Shown piece after piece: positions 1-7,902 of a stretch of DNA of 25,282 bases; positions within the stretch are counted from its first letter, which is position 1, and every line of letters begins with the position of its first letter. This stretch comes from Actinobacillus sp. (lineage in GTDB: Bacteria; Pseudomonadota; Gammaproteobacteria; Enterobacterales; Pasteurellaceae), in assembly GCA_020026075.1 (NCBI GenBank), contig JAHHQZ010000027.1:1-25282 (forward strand), in the 5' to 3' direction. The notes beneath the pieces were generated by a model. The model was not told where the DNA came from, did no database searches, and saw only the letters and a list, made by a program, of their open reading frames with translations. A program made the position numbers and the translations under genes.

Positions 1-40
1 CAATTTATAGTTTTTTATAGCTATTTATAGATTTTTATAG
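1..40. repeat. Four 10-base A/T-rich units (nnnTTTATAG)
   Basis: The first 40 bases read as four successive 10-base units, each ending in TTATAG. A fifth weaker unit (GTTTGTTATA) follows. The array starts at the window edge, so its full length is unknown. It lies where the second reading frame of the neighbouring IS relic would begin. No function can be assigned. Confidence 0.55.
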
Positions 41-49
41 GTTTGTTAT

Positions 50-497
50 AACGGTATTCTTTAACAATTATTATCTTGCTGTTATGCCTTAATTCATTTA
101 TTATTTTCACATTTCTTCCTGTTTCTTTTGTGTTTTTTCGCTTAAATTAAGGCATCGAGCTTTTTCAAATAAATATTTTCAATTTCTAGTAACTCATTTT
201 CCTTCTCTAAATATTTCACTTTTTCAGCATCAGTCATTTGAGCATAAGTTTTTTAGTTTCTTCATCGTAGATTTTCTCCCTCTGGTTTTTTCTACTGTGA
301 TACCGTTTTTTTCTAAAAGACCTAATCTAATTTGCTAAGATACCAATATTTGATAATCCATATCGTGCAATCAAATATTTTAGATAAGCTCGATAATGTT
401 TCACCTTACTTATGGATATAATAAATATCTAACTTATCCTTTTTCGTTAATTTACTCATAAAAATACCCCAAAAGTTATATTCAACTTTTGGGGGCA
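50..497 (-). mobile_element. Decayed IS3-family (IS150-type) element, orfA relic and start of orfB
   Basis: On the minus strand an ATG at 459 opens MSKLTKKDKLDIYYIHK, typical of the first ORF of IS150-type transposases, and is stopped after 17 codons. Further fragments in shifted frames continue it: a leucine-zipper-like stretch with MTDAEKVKYLEKENELL and IYLKKLDALI, then INELRH, the usual beginning of the second ORF. At least two stop codons and a frame change interrupt it, so it cannot make transposase. The transposase catalytic (DDE) part is not in the window. The upstream end carries the inverted repeat CCCCAAAAGTT/AACTTTTGGGG, annotated separately. Family assignment rests on recalled sequence, not a search. 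Confidence 0.75.
462..494 (-). terminator. Intrinsic terminator formed by the IS end, downstream of the autotransporter
   Basis: Minus-strand hairpin with an 11-base perfect stem (467-477 with 484-494) and a 6-base loop, followed by TATTTTT. It sits 30 bases past the autotransporter stop and directly before the ATG of the IS orfA relic, so it can both end the autotransporter message and shield the transposase from read-through. Confidence 0.75.
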
Positions 498-523
498 TGC
501 CATAATGTTTGGGTATTTCTTTA

Positions 524-3180
524 CTAAAACATAAAGTTAAAACCAGCACTACCACCGAATCCTTCTTCACGGCGGTGTTCTAGGCTTAATCCAAGGCGGA
601 GATTATCGATGATTTCATATTCACCACCGACAGCCATTTGCCATTGTAAGCGTGATTTGTCAGTTTCAACAGCTAAAGTATCGGTTTGGTGGAAGCCAAT
701 GTTGGTTGTATTATCGCCAATAGCAATAAAATGACGCAGTTTTAACGCACTAAATAGCGTGAAATGATCAAGGTTTAGATTCGCACGAAGCCCAGCCCCA
801 ATTCCCACATAAAGACGAGTACTTTCATCAGCTCTAAATGCTTGCGTTTGATAGCTATCCGTTTTTTGATAAGTTAACCCCGCATCAATTTGGCTTAATA
901 ACGCCCAATTTTGATTAGTAAAAATCGCATAGCGAGCGATAGCACGGCTATCTACTGCCATGGTTTTGTAATTGGCTTCTTGGTATTTACGCTCAGCAAG
1001 ACTTTGGAAACCTAAATTATCTTGCAAACGCATATATTGGTTTTGCCAACCAAATTGCCAATCTTCTTGGTTATAGGCAAGTAATGCCTGTACGCCGTAT
1101 TCATCTTTATTCCATTTAGCACCAACAGCAAGTTCAAGGTTATCACCAAAGCTTATATTTTGTACAAGTTTAATGAATGCTTTATGATTAAAGTACTCGG
1201 TTTTAAGTTTGGTTTGCGTGCCTGCCTGCCATTGAGCGGAAGAATCTTCCAAGCTTGGGTGGAAATAGAGATCATCTAGGCTAAAACTCATTAACGCATT
1301 GCGATTAACTGCATTTGCCATTTGTTTAAAGTCACTTTCGGTATCATTCATCACACTTAATAATTGAATTTTACCCTCATCAAGGTTGGCATTATGCAAT
1401 GCAACACGAAAGCGATTTTTAACGGTTTGAGCTTTCGCATTAGTAAGATCTGCATTTTGTTTGAGAATTTTATAAATAGGGTTATGGTTAAATTCTTTAT
1501 CCAAAACATTTACTGGATCTGCCGTAGTTTTAACGATAGTTATACCGTTATTTTCAAATGCGTAACGATAGTAATAGCCTGTACCTTGATTGGTTAAGTT
1601 TAATATTTTGGTGTCATTAACACGGTTATCTTGAAGATTATCCAAGGTAATATGTACCTGAGTTTCTTGCCCAGAAGCTAAAACCTCATCAACAAATTGT
1701 TGTGAAAGCGTAACATTCACCGCACTGCCTTCTTCAAGCTGTAGAGATTTATCATTATGAAGCTGTGTACTCAAGCCTTGGCTAATAGCAAGCTCTTTTA
1801 AGATGTGAGTATTAGCGTTCATCGTAGCTCCATTTTCGCCAAGAATGAGTTTGTCTACATAGATATTAGAAGACGTATCTGAAGAGACACTAATTTTGCT
1901 TGGGTCAATTTCAGCAAAATAGGCTGAACTATTGTTAATTGCATTAAAGTTGGTTAACCCATTAAATTTAAGCTGCTCAGCTACAGTGGCACCATCAAAT
2001 TTAACATTTTTCGCATTAATATCCCCACCTGTATAGCTATATTGCGTGGTATTTTGGAAAAGCAATGCTTTATCTTGTTGCTCTCCCGCATTCAATGTTC
2101 CCGCTGCCATATGGAAACTATTACCAATGGTTAATTGACTACTTGCGTCGACATTGACATTACCGCCAGTTAAATCAAAATTATTCACCTTGACTGTGGA
2201 ATTATTGTTAAGTTTAGCAGTTTGGTTTTGTTGCGACTCCCAATATTCCGCCGTCAATTGGCTATTATCAAGATTTAAATCCTGTGGTTTAAAGTTTTTA
2301 ATTAAGCTACTAATTTGGCTGTTGTTATTAGCTGTGAGGGTGCCAATAAATTGTTTGTCGCCAAAATTCGCAATGGCATCAGTTGAAACTTCACCACTTT
2401 CCACTTTTTGCTGGAACTCAAAGCCATCTTTACCGTGCGTATTTTCGCCATCAAGCGCATCGATATAATGGAGTGATGTACCAAAGTTTAGCTTGGCATT
2501 ATCCATAGTCACATTACCTTGCAACTCGGTAGAATTGGTAACTGTTAGAGTTGAGCCACTTTCAAGCTTAATATTTTGAGCTTGGTACTCACGCTTATCC
2601 CAATCGGGTTGCTTGATATGATTTGGGCGGGTGATATCTACGTAATCTGGCATTTGGTCGTATTTTTGTGCCATTTCAATCGCACAAACTGTAGACGGGT
2701 GAGCCCAGTATGAATCGTGATGGTTGGTTGCCATTTCATCACAGGCTGAGGCTGGTTTAGTTGTGTGAGCAGTCGATGGAGGATTTGGTTTTAATACTTC
2801 AGGGTTAACCTCTTGTTTAAGGTAGGCGTGAGTAGTGGCGTGAGCCTGTAGCACTACTTCTTTGCCCGCACTGACATTAAGATTTTGCACATTTAAACCG
2901 CCGTCAAAAATCATTTTTTTGCCACTGGTGTTATCAATTGTGAGGTTGATTTGATTACCTAATGTTTTATCCCCTATTTGAGCGTGAACAATGCGATCTT
3001 CAGTGTCATTTAACGTTACATTAGCTGACGTTTTAGAAACGATTTTAGCAGCATTATTATCCGCTGAAATATTCGCTAATGCTTGGTTATGCCCGTTGAG
3101 ATCCAACACCCCACCGCCTTTACCGAAAAAGATTTTACCGTTAGCATCAAATTGACTAGCAAGTTTTAACGTGGCATTGC
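524..3180 (-). pseudogene. S6 autotransporter, C-terminal part (passenger stalk and beta-barrel), frameshifted from its N-terminus
   Basis: This is the downstream part of the protease autotransporter that begins at 4626. The long open frame starts at a GTG at 3109, but homologous-looking sequence in the same frame reaches back to about 3178 (ATLKLASQFDANGKIFFGKG), so the GTG is probably not a real start. The passenger portion is rich in Asn, Thr and Ser with repeating short beta-strand segments, as in beta-helix stalks. The last roughly 270 residues form the outer-membrane barrel and end in aromatic residues (GGSAGFNFMF), as barrel proteins do. One closely spaced Cys pair lies near residues 122-142 of this frame. 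Together with the N-terminal part the protein would be about 1,370 residues, near the usual size of Hap. If the frameshift is real, this half has no signal peptide and is not exported. Confidence 0.85.
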
Positions 3181-4626
3181 ACCTGTCATATAAGCTTTTT
3201 CAACTGCTTTATCGTTACTAAGTACAACCTCACCTTCGCCAAAGCGAATATTCCCACCTGTTTGATTTTTAATATTAAGCGTCCCTAGTCCTACTTTGTG
3301 TAGACTATCGTTCCACTTAATATTTTCCCAGTTAACGGTTACACCTTTTTCAATATCCAAACCTGCAATGCTGTTGATTTGACTATTATTATTGGTTTTA
3401 ACCGTATAATCGCTTGCTTTAGAAAAAACTAAACTACCTGATTTAAGATCTATTGCTTTATCAAAGGTAAGCGTGCCACCAGCGGAAAAAATATTGTCTT
3501 TTTCTGCTTCTAAGTTATGAGTATCCTGCCCTGTGATTTGTTTTTCCCATTGTTTTTTGTAATCATCAAAATCCACTTTTAAAACAGGGGAAAGCATAGC
3601 AGGGTTACCGCCCGCCATTTGCCCCGAAGTAACGCCAAGGAGAACCCATTCATTTTTTTCTTTATCAAAGGCGACAAAGCTTGAACCACTATCACCCTCA
3701 GCAATTCTTGAGAAGAAATCGCCAAAAGTTTCAACCTTTAGTTCAAAACCTGCGTTATTAGCGTGATGATAACCAAGATGGTCAGCTGGCTTGCCATTAA
3801 ATCCAGTATTATTCCAACCTACAATTAAACCAATGCGATTTGGGTCATATCCTTGCCAAATTGCTCCACTAACACCGTTATAGCCTGCGGATAACATATC
3901 GCATTGAACCTTGTTACTAGTTGATGGCGGTGGGCATTTTGTAATAGCTGTTCCATTTTGCCTAAATTGCAAGTTCCCTGTTCCTGCTTGGAACATAATG
4001 TCGAATTTCTTGTAATAGTCGTTTAGCTTTTGCTGAATTTCAAAATATTTTGGGGAAAAAGATCCAGCTTTACAGGCTTCTGTATTTCCTTTACGGCAGC
4101 TATCGTCTTCATCGGCAAACTGCTTACCTACATCAACTCCAATACCTTGCACATCTGAAACTCCAATATGCCCTTCGATAATGTATTTATTGGTGCGTAA
4201 AAATTCCGTATCCCGCCCATAGCCTTTGCGGCTTTCAATGGTGCCACTTTGGTTATTTTTCATTTGGAAAATATAGGTGCTATCACCCCATTGGTTAGAG
4301 GTAGAAGTGCCATTTTTAATTTGGCTAGTCGCATTCCATGCATTATTGGCAACGTGGTGAGCAGTGGTAACATAACCACGCCCAAGAGCGGTGCTATTGC
4401 CTGATTTATTTTTATAATTAAAATTCGGCATATTCGGTAATTGAACAGTACCACCTTTGGCACTCGTTACAGTAAATCCATTATTTTGTGGCGAAAAAGC
4501 TCCGATATTTTGCCCAAAATCTAAATAATCTCGATAACCGAATTTATCAATATTAATTCGCTGTGCGTAAACCGTGCTTGAAGAAAGCAGGATTATGGTG
4601 GTGATATAATTTAATTTAAGTTTCAT
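3166..4626 (-). pseudogene. S6-family serine protease autotransporter (IgA1 protease/Hap-like), N-terminal part, frameshifted
   Basis: Family: secreted serine proteases that cross the outer membrane through their own barrel and act on host proteins, adhesion or self-cleavage. Seen here: an N-terminal signal peptide (about residues 1-21, ending VYA); the catalytic triad as His90 in TTAHH, Asp139 in GRDTEFLR and Ser313 in EGDSGSS; and an insertion between Asp and Ser relative to Hap that carries two close Cys pairs (177/185 and 231/242). The start at 4626 has a good ribosome binding site (AGAGGA). The frame ends early at 3166 after TGAMPR; losing one base near 3175-3181 explains this, because the next frame continues the family sequence at once. 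No homopolymer is present there. The substrate is unknown. A truncated product would be a secreted protease domain with no membrane anchor; a sequencing error is the alternative. Confidence 0.88.
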
Positions 4627-4737
4627 ACTGTCCTCTATGTGATAAAAAAAGGGGGCAGATATCTATCATTGCCGATAATTTCCGATAAAAATAACATACA
4701 ATTAAATAACAATATAAATATCTAAGTCACGCCCTCA

Positions 4738-4787
4738 AATTCGAAAAAGTATTCCTTTATTTAAATAATGGAAAACTTTTTCGAATT
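4738..4787. repeat. Large inverted repeat, 13-base perfect arms
   Basis: AATTCGAAAAAGT at 4738-4750 is matched perfectly inverted at 4775-4787. After a single mismatch the pairing continues with TTCC (4752-4755) and GGAA (4770-4773). The centre is A/T-rich and TTTAAA-like. It lies 110-160 bases upstream of the autotransporter start. No run of U follows on the minus strand, so it is more likely a protein-binding dyad or element end than a terminator. Confidence 0.7.
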
Positions 4788-4933
4788 TTTGGTCATCTTG
4801 TTACCATAACGAGTAATTGAAACTATAAGGCATTAAAATTTACATGTAATCTTCAAAATTTTCATAGCTTCGCAAAATCATTAAAATCCATAGCGTTGAA
4901 CAGTATTAGAAATTTACCAAACTGCCAAACAAC

Positions 4934-4970
4934 AAAAAAACTACCATTCCTTTTTATTGGCGAAGGTAGT
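4934..4970 (-). terminator. Intrinsic terminator of the phage repressor gene
   Basis: On the minus strand ACTACC (complement of 4965-4970) pairs with GGTAGT (4940-4945), with partial further pairing inward. The stem is followed at once by a run of seven T. It lies 40 bases past the repressor stop. Confidence 0.65.
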
Positions 4971-5009
4971 TATGTTCTAGCAAGTATTTTAAGACCGTTT
5001 AAAAAGCGT

Positions 5010-5705
5010 TTAAACCAATGAATGACCTATATAAACAACTCGACCGATGATCTGCAAATACTCCGCCTCCGTAGCAGGAATGTTTATTGGTGGATACTCG
5101 TCTTTATTATCACTAATCAGCTCAATGCCATTCCACGCCACTTTAATGCGTTTTACCCACACACTTTCACCGTTTTGAACAAGGTAAACATTATTGTCCA
5201 CAATAGCCTTTTGCGTTAAATCTACAAGCAATTGATCATCATCTGCAATCGTAGGATACATAGAGTTCCCCTTAGCCCAAAAGACGGCACAGTTATGTGC
5301 AGACACGCCTAATTTATTGAATAGCGTTGTGGCATAAGGCATTTTACCGTCAGCCTTAGTAACCCCATCATTAAAGCTACCAAAGCCTGCTGATACGTTT
5401 ATAAAGCGATAACAACGAACCCACTCGGCATTACCAGAGTCCAAAAGGTTGACCATCTCTTTTTTAGGTTCAGCAACCACTGGTGATGAAAATGAACTAC
5501 CGTTACCTGTTGCAAGCCATTTCAAATCTACATCACCTACGGTGGCAATTTTGATTAAATTTGAACGAGAAGGATCTTCCTCACCTGTAAGCCACCTTTT
5601 TAATGACGTTACAGCTACGCCGATATTTCTCGCAAATTCGCTACTATTACCGTTAAATTTTGACGTTAGAATGAACTGCATTCTTTCTGCAAATTCCAAT
5701 CGCAT
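5010..5705 (-). CDS. Mu-like phage repressor, HTH plus S24 (LexA/CI-type) self-cleaving peptidase
   Basis: A 231-residue repressor expected to hold a Mu-like prophage silent by binding the divergent early operator. The N-terminal helix-turn-helix lies at about residues 20-42 (SSEFARNIGVAVTSLKRWLT), followed by a linker. A C-terminal S24 domain has a likely cleavage site Ala106-Gly107 (SAGFGS), nucleophile Ser148 in GNSMYP and Lys185 in WVKRIK. All parts needed for RecA-assisted self-cleavage appear present. It is divergent from a broken ner-like gene, the arrangement expected for Mu-type c and ner. Unlike its phage neighbours, it has no frameshift or stop. It may still provide immunity to related phages or control other sites; both are inference. 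Confidence 0.87.
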   Translation of the reverse strand: MRLEFAERMQFILTSKFNGNSSEFARNIGVAVTSLKRWLTGEEDPSRSNLIKIATVGDVDLKWLATGNGSSFSSPVVAEPKKEMVNLLDSGNAEWVRCYRFINVSAGFGSFNDGVTKADGKMPYATTLFNKLGVSAHNCAVFWAKGNSMYPTIADDDQLLVDLTQKAIVDNNVYLVQNGESVWVKRIKVAWNGIELISDNKDEYPPINIPATEAEYLQIIGRVVYIGHSLV

Positions 5706-5751
5706 ATTTTTTCTTTACTCATTTATCCATCCATTAGTGTAAATCTTAAAC

Positions 5752-5789
5752 AAACCTTTACGCTTAATTTGATTTAAGTTTTACGGTTT
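5752..5789. promoter_or_regulatory. Probable repressor/Ner operator dyad between the divergent genes
   Basis: AAACCTTTACGCTTAA (5752-5767) and TTAAGTTTTACGGTTT (5774-5789) are imperfect inverted copies with about 12 of 16 positions matching and a 6-base spacer. They lie in the 121-base gap between the repressor and the ner-like gene, where phage early operators are found. Promoter hexamers could not be assigned with confidence. Confidence 0.5.
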
Positions 5790-5826
5790 AATATAACCAA
5801 GTAATACACAACAAGGGACGTATTAA

Positions 5827-6097
5827 ATGAGCATATTCGCACAACTAAAAAAACTCTCTAGATTGGGATAGAGCGGACACCATTTACGCACTGCGCAAAA
5901 AAAGTTGGACATTATGAGCGTTGACCAAAGCGTACAGTGTCAGTTACAGCACGCTTCGCTCAGCTCTTGATAAGCCTTATCCAAAAATGGAAACCGTTAT
6001 TGCAAGTGCAATTGGTGTAGAGCCTGAATTTATTTGGGTACAACGTTACGAAAAGCGTCGTTTTAACCCAACGTTAAGCTCCAAAATTCGATCATAA
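5827..6097 (+). pseudogene. Ner/Nlp-like Mu phage DNA-binding protein, broken
   Basis: Ner-family proteins are small helix-turn-helix regulators of Mu-like phages. The start ATG at 5827 reads MSIFAQLKKLS and then hits a stop. In a second frame from about 5870 the family sequence continues (WDRADTIYALRKKSWTL), is cut by TGA, and runs on through STLRSALDKPYPKMETVI and IGVEPEFIWVQRYEKR to a stop at 6095-6097. One frameshift and one nonsense codon therefore inactivate it. Total length (about 88 codons) fits the family. Its position, divergent from the repressor and just upstream of the transposase relic, matches Mu gene order. Confidence 0.8.
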
Positions 6098-6129
6098 ACT
6101 AACTTTTAAGCTAAATAAAGGACAGATTT

Positions 6130-6850
6130 ATGCGCATTGATGTCAACAAGTCGTTTTATTCTGCGAAAGTTAAACGAACTTAACCTTAAAACATTCGAGC
6201 CAACCGACCGCCTGCTTGCGTTATTGTCAAATTATCGAGAACACCAAGGCAAATAATCGGATTTTAGTGAAGATGCGTGGGAATTTTTCAAAGCAGATTA
6301 TTTCAGGTCAGAACGCCCACAGTTTGGCAGTTGTTACCAAAGGCTATTAATCGTAGCCGCTGCTAATGGCTGGGTGGTACTGTCAGTATCCAGCATTAAA
6401 CGCAAAATTGAGCGTTCAGTAGATAAAAAGCTACAAGTGCTATGGCATGAAGACGAAAGAGCCTTAGCGGATATGTACCCAAGCCTAATTCACTCAGTGG
6501 AATCCCTTGAAGCGATGTGAAGAAGTCAAGGTTTATACCTTAGATGACATCTTCCTTTGTAAAGCGGAGTGTAGTGAAAAACACGCCTTTGGCGATAAAG
6601 CCGTAGGGCGAGAACACGACAGGGATCGTAAGCAATTTGTAAAAGCAACCAAAGCTGAACGCAATATGAGCATTTTAGAAGCAAGTCAATTAATGCCAGA
6701 AGTGGAATTTAATGACAAAGTTCAGACTCAACAACCTATTGAAGCTATCTAGACTGAACAAAACACCGTACGCAAGGCTTGTTAGAAACCAAGTCTAGAA
6801 TAGGAGGAAGAAAGCCTTGCTGACCTTTACTTCAACAAGGCAATAGAAAG
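6130..6850 (+). pseudogene. MuA-like phage transposase relic lacking the catalytic core
   Basis: Two recognisable ends of a MuA-type transposase are joined. The first, 6164-6517, reads RKLNELNLKTFEPTDRLLAL, then (after TAA at 6254) DFSEDAWEFFKADYF, SCYQRLLIVAAANGW and RALADMYPSLIHSVESLEAM: the DNA-binding/Igamma part. The second, in a shifted frame from about 6519, reads VKVYTLDDIFLCKAEC, EKHAFGDKA and RKQFVKATKAERN: the C-terminal region. The DDE integrase core that should lie between, some 350-400 residues in relatives, is missing. The open stretch stops at 6750-6752; weaker in-frame continuation with three more stops runs to about 6850. Nothing here can transpose. An ATG at 6130 (MRIDVNKSF) may be the original start but is out of frame with the rest. 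Confidence 0.8.
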
Positions 6851-6860
6851 TTAACAAATT

Positions 6861-6929
6861 CAAAGCGTTAAAGCCTATGAAAATGACCGCCTTTATTTAG
6901 GTATCAGGACGGGGCTACGTGCTAACTTT
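6861..6929 (+). pseudogene. Possible scrap of an autotransporter beta-barrel
   Basis: The plus-strand frame from 6855 to 6965 encodes ENDRLYLGIRTGLRANF. This aligns with STRLYVGIGAGLRANL in the barrel of the autotransporter at 524-4626 (minus strand, about 783-850); 13 of 23 residues match over the longer stretch. A stop immediately precedes it at 6852-6854 and similarity ends within about 25 residues. It may be the last trace of a second, oppositely oriented autotransporter gene. A chance match or a phage protein tail is possible. Confidence 0.4.
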
Positions 6930-6995
6930 AAAGGCAGAATAAAAGGGGGTTTAATGCCGTTTTAAAACCGATGTAAAACGGCATTGTGAGCGTGG

Positions 6996-7076
6996 CTATT
7001 TTTTAATTTTCACCATTCGCCCAAAGCGTCCAAGGGCATCACTTTCCACTTTTATGGTATCCGCTAGGATTTTGGC
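6996..7076 (-). pseudogene. Short unassigned coding scrap (26 codons to stop)
   Basis: On the minus strand, AKILADTIKVESDALGRFGR continues to MVKIKK and a TAG at 6996-6998. Reading further upstream meets stops. Composition looks like the end of a real protein, possibly phage, but I do not recognise the family. The rest of 6966-7143 holds nothing I can name. Confidence 0.3.
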
Positions 7077-7143
7077 TTTATTTGTTGGCTAAGAGACAGA
7101 AAGGTATTTTAAAAAGAGTAATTTATATTTTAGATCGAATAAC

Positions 7144-7176
7144 AAAAAACGCTGAAATTTATTAAATTTCAGCGTT
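7144..7176 (-). terminator. Intrinsic terminator of the lipoprotein gene
   Basis: Perfect 13-base stem (7148-7160 with 7164-7176), 3-base loop, then TTTTTGTT on the minus strand. It lies 23 bases past the stop of the lipoprotein gene. Confidence 0.9.
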
Positions 7177-7198
7177 AGTGTCATTGGTGTTGAGATGA

Positions 7199-7834
7199 TT
7201 AGTTATTCTCTTCTACGGCTTTGATGTTGTCGTTGCCGAGAGATTGTGGTTCAGAGGTGTTTTGGATTTCTGCAGGTTCATCTTCTTGAACGGCTGGAAT
7301 ATCCACTGCGTTGTTGCTGTCAGCTTTCATACTGTCAGCCATCTCATGCATTTTGTCAGCGGTGCTATCAAGCATTGTTGCAGCCTGATTCTTAGCAGAA
7401 TCAATGTTTTGCACTGCTTTATCTTTCATTTGTGCAGCAGCATCCACTTTTTCACTAACAACTTGGCTAGCACTTTCAGCCATATGATCCGCTTGAGTTT
7501 TCATTTCAGCGGCTGCTTCAGTAGCAGTTTCTGCTACGGCAGCAGCTTTTTCTTGCGCAGCGTCAACAGCTTGACCAGCCATTGTTTTTGCACTTTCAAC
7601 CATTTCACGGCCTTTTTCTTTGGCAGCGTCAAGGGTGGTTTGTGCTTGTTGTGTTGCACTGTCGAGCATTTGACCTGCTTGGCTGGTGCTTTCGGTGCTT
7701 GTATTGTCTTTCACTTGTTGAGTGCTTGGTGTTGCTGGCACTTCGGATTGAGTTGATTTTTGATCATCACAAGCCGTTAATGCCACAGTTGCAGCTAAAA
7801 CACCAGCAGTAAGAAGAGAATATTTGAATTTCAT
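7199..7834 (-). CDS. Lipoprotein with long amphipathic-helix repeats
   Basis: 211 residues. An N-terminal lipoprotein signal (residues 1-22) ends in the lipobox LTAC, so Cys22 should be lipidated and the protein anchored in a membrane. After a Ser/Thr/Gln-rich linker, residues 50-175 are almost all Ala, Met, Asp, Glu, Lys, Gln and Thr in a roughly 7/11-residue rhythm (AKEKGREMVESAKTMAGQAV is typical), suggesting a long amphipathic or coiled-coil helix like apolipoprotein- or LEA-type repeats. The C-terminal 35 residues are acidic and look disordered. The start has AAGG upstream. It has its own strong promoter and terminator, so it is monocistronic. Function is unknown; an envelope or periplasmic structural role is a guess. 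Confidence 0.85.
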   Translation of the reverse strand: MKFKYSLLTAGVLAATVALTACDDQKSTQSEVPATPSTQQVKDNTSTESTSQAGQMLDSATQQAQTTLDAAKEKGREMVESAKTMAGQAVDAAQEKAAAVAETATEAAAEMKTQADHMAESASQVVSEKVDAAAQMKDKAVQNIDSAKNQAATMLDSTADKMHEMADSMKADSNNAVDIPAVQEDEPAEIQNTSEPQSLGNDNIKAVEENN

Positions 7835-7866
7835 AAAATACCTTAAAGGGTCAAAAATGGAAGGTG

Positions 7867-7896
7867 ATTATAAGCGACATTTTGCCACGCCTGCAA
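7867..7896 (-). promoter_or_regulatory. Promoter of the lipoprotein gene
   Basis: Minus-strand TTGCAG (7891-7896), an 18-base spacer and a perfect TATAAT (7867-7872), 33 bases upstream of the lipoprotein start codon. The -35 hexamer overlaps nothing coding and lies just past the nrdG stop. Confidence 0.75.
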
Positions 7897-7902
7897 TCTT
7901 TT

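Larger units (their letters stand above)
4627..5009. other. 383-base intergenic region between autotransporter and phage repressor
   Basis: No gene is visible. The region is A/T-rich. It contains the autotransporter upstream region, a large inverted repeat (4738-4787), the repressor terminator (4934-4970), and GTTTAAA repeats near 4996-5016. In Mu-like phages the left end of the element lies just beyond the repressor gene, so the phage/host junction should be in this stretch, but I could not find a convincing end sequence or target duplication. Confidence 0.5.

Noticed and set aside
2154..2468. Plus-strand frames inside the autotransporter
   Set aside because: Antisense shadows with no start signals and low-complexity composition.
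4980..5020. GTTTAAA repeats as MuA end-binding sites or the phage left end
   Set aside because: They are A/T-rich 7-mers without the longer MuA site pattern, and no TG terminus or 5-base target duplication could be shown.
7244..7812. Long plus-strand frames opposite the helical lipoprotein
   Set aside because: They arise from the Ala/Glu/Lys-rich codons of the real gene and have Cys/Phe/His-rich composition typical of antisense frames.
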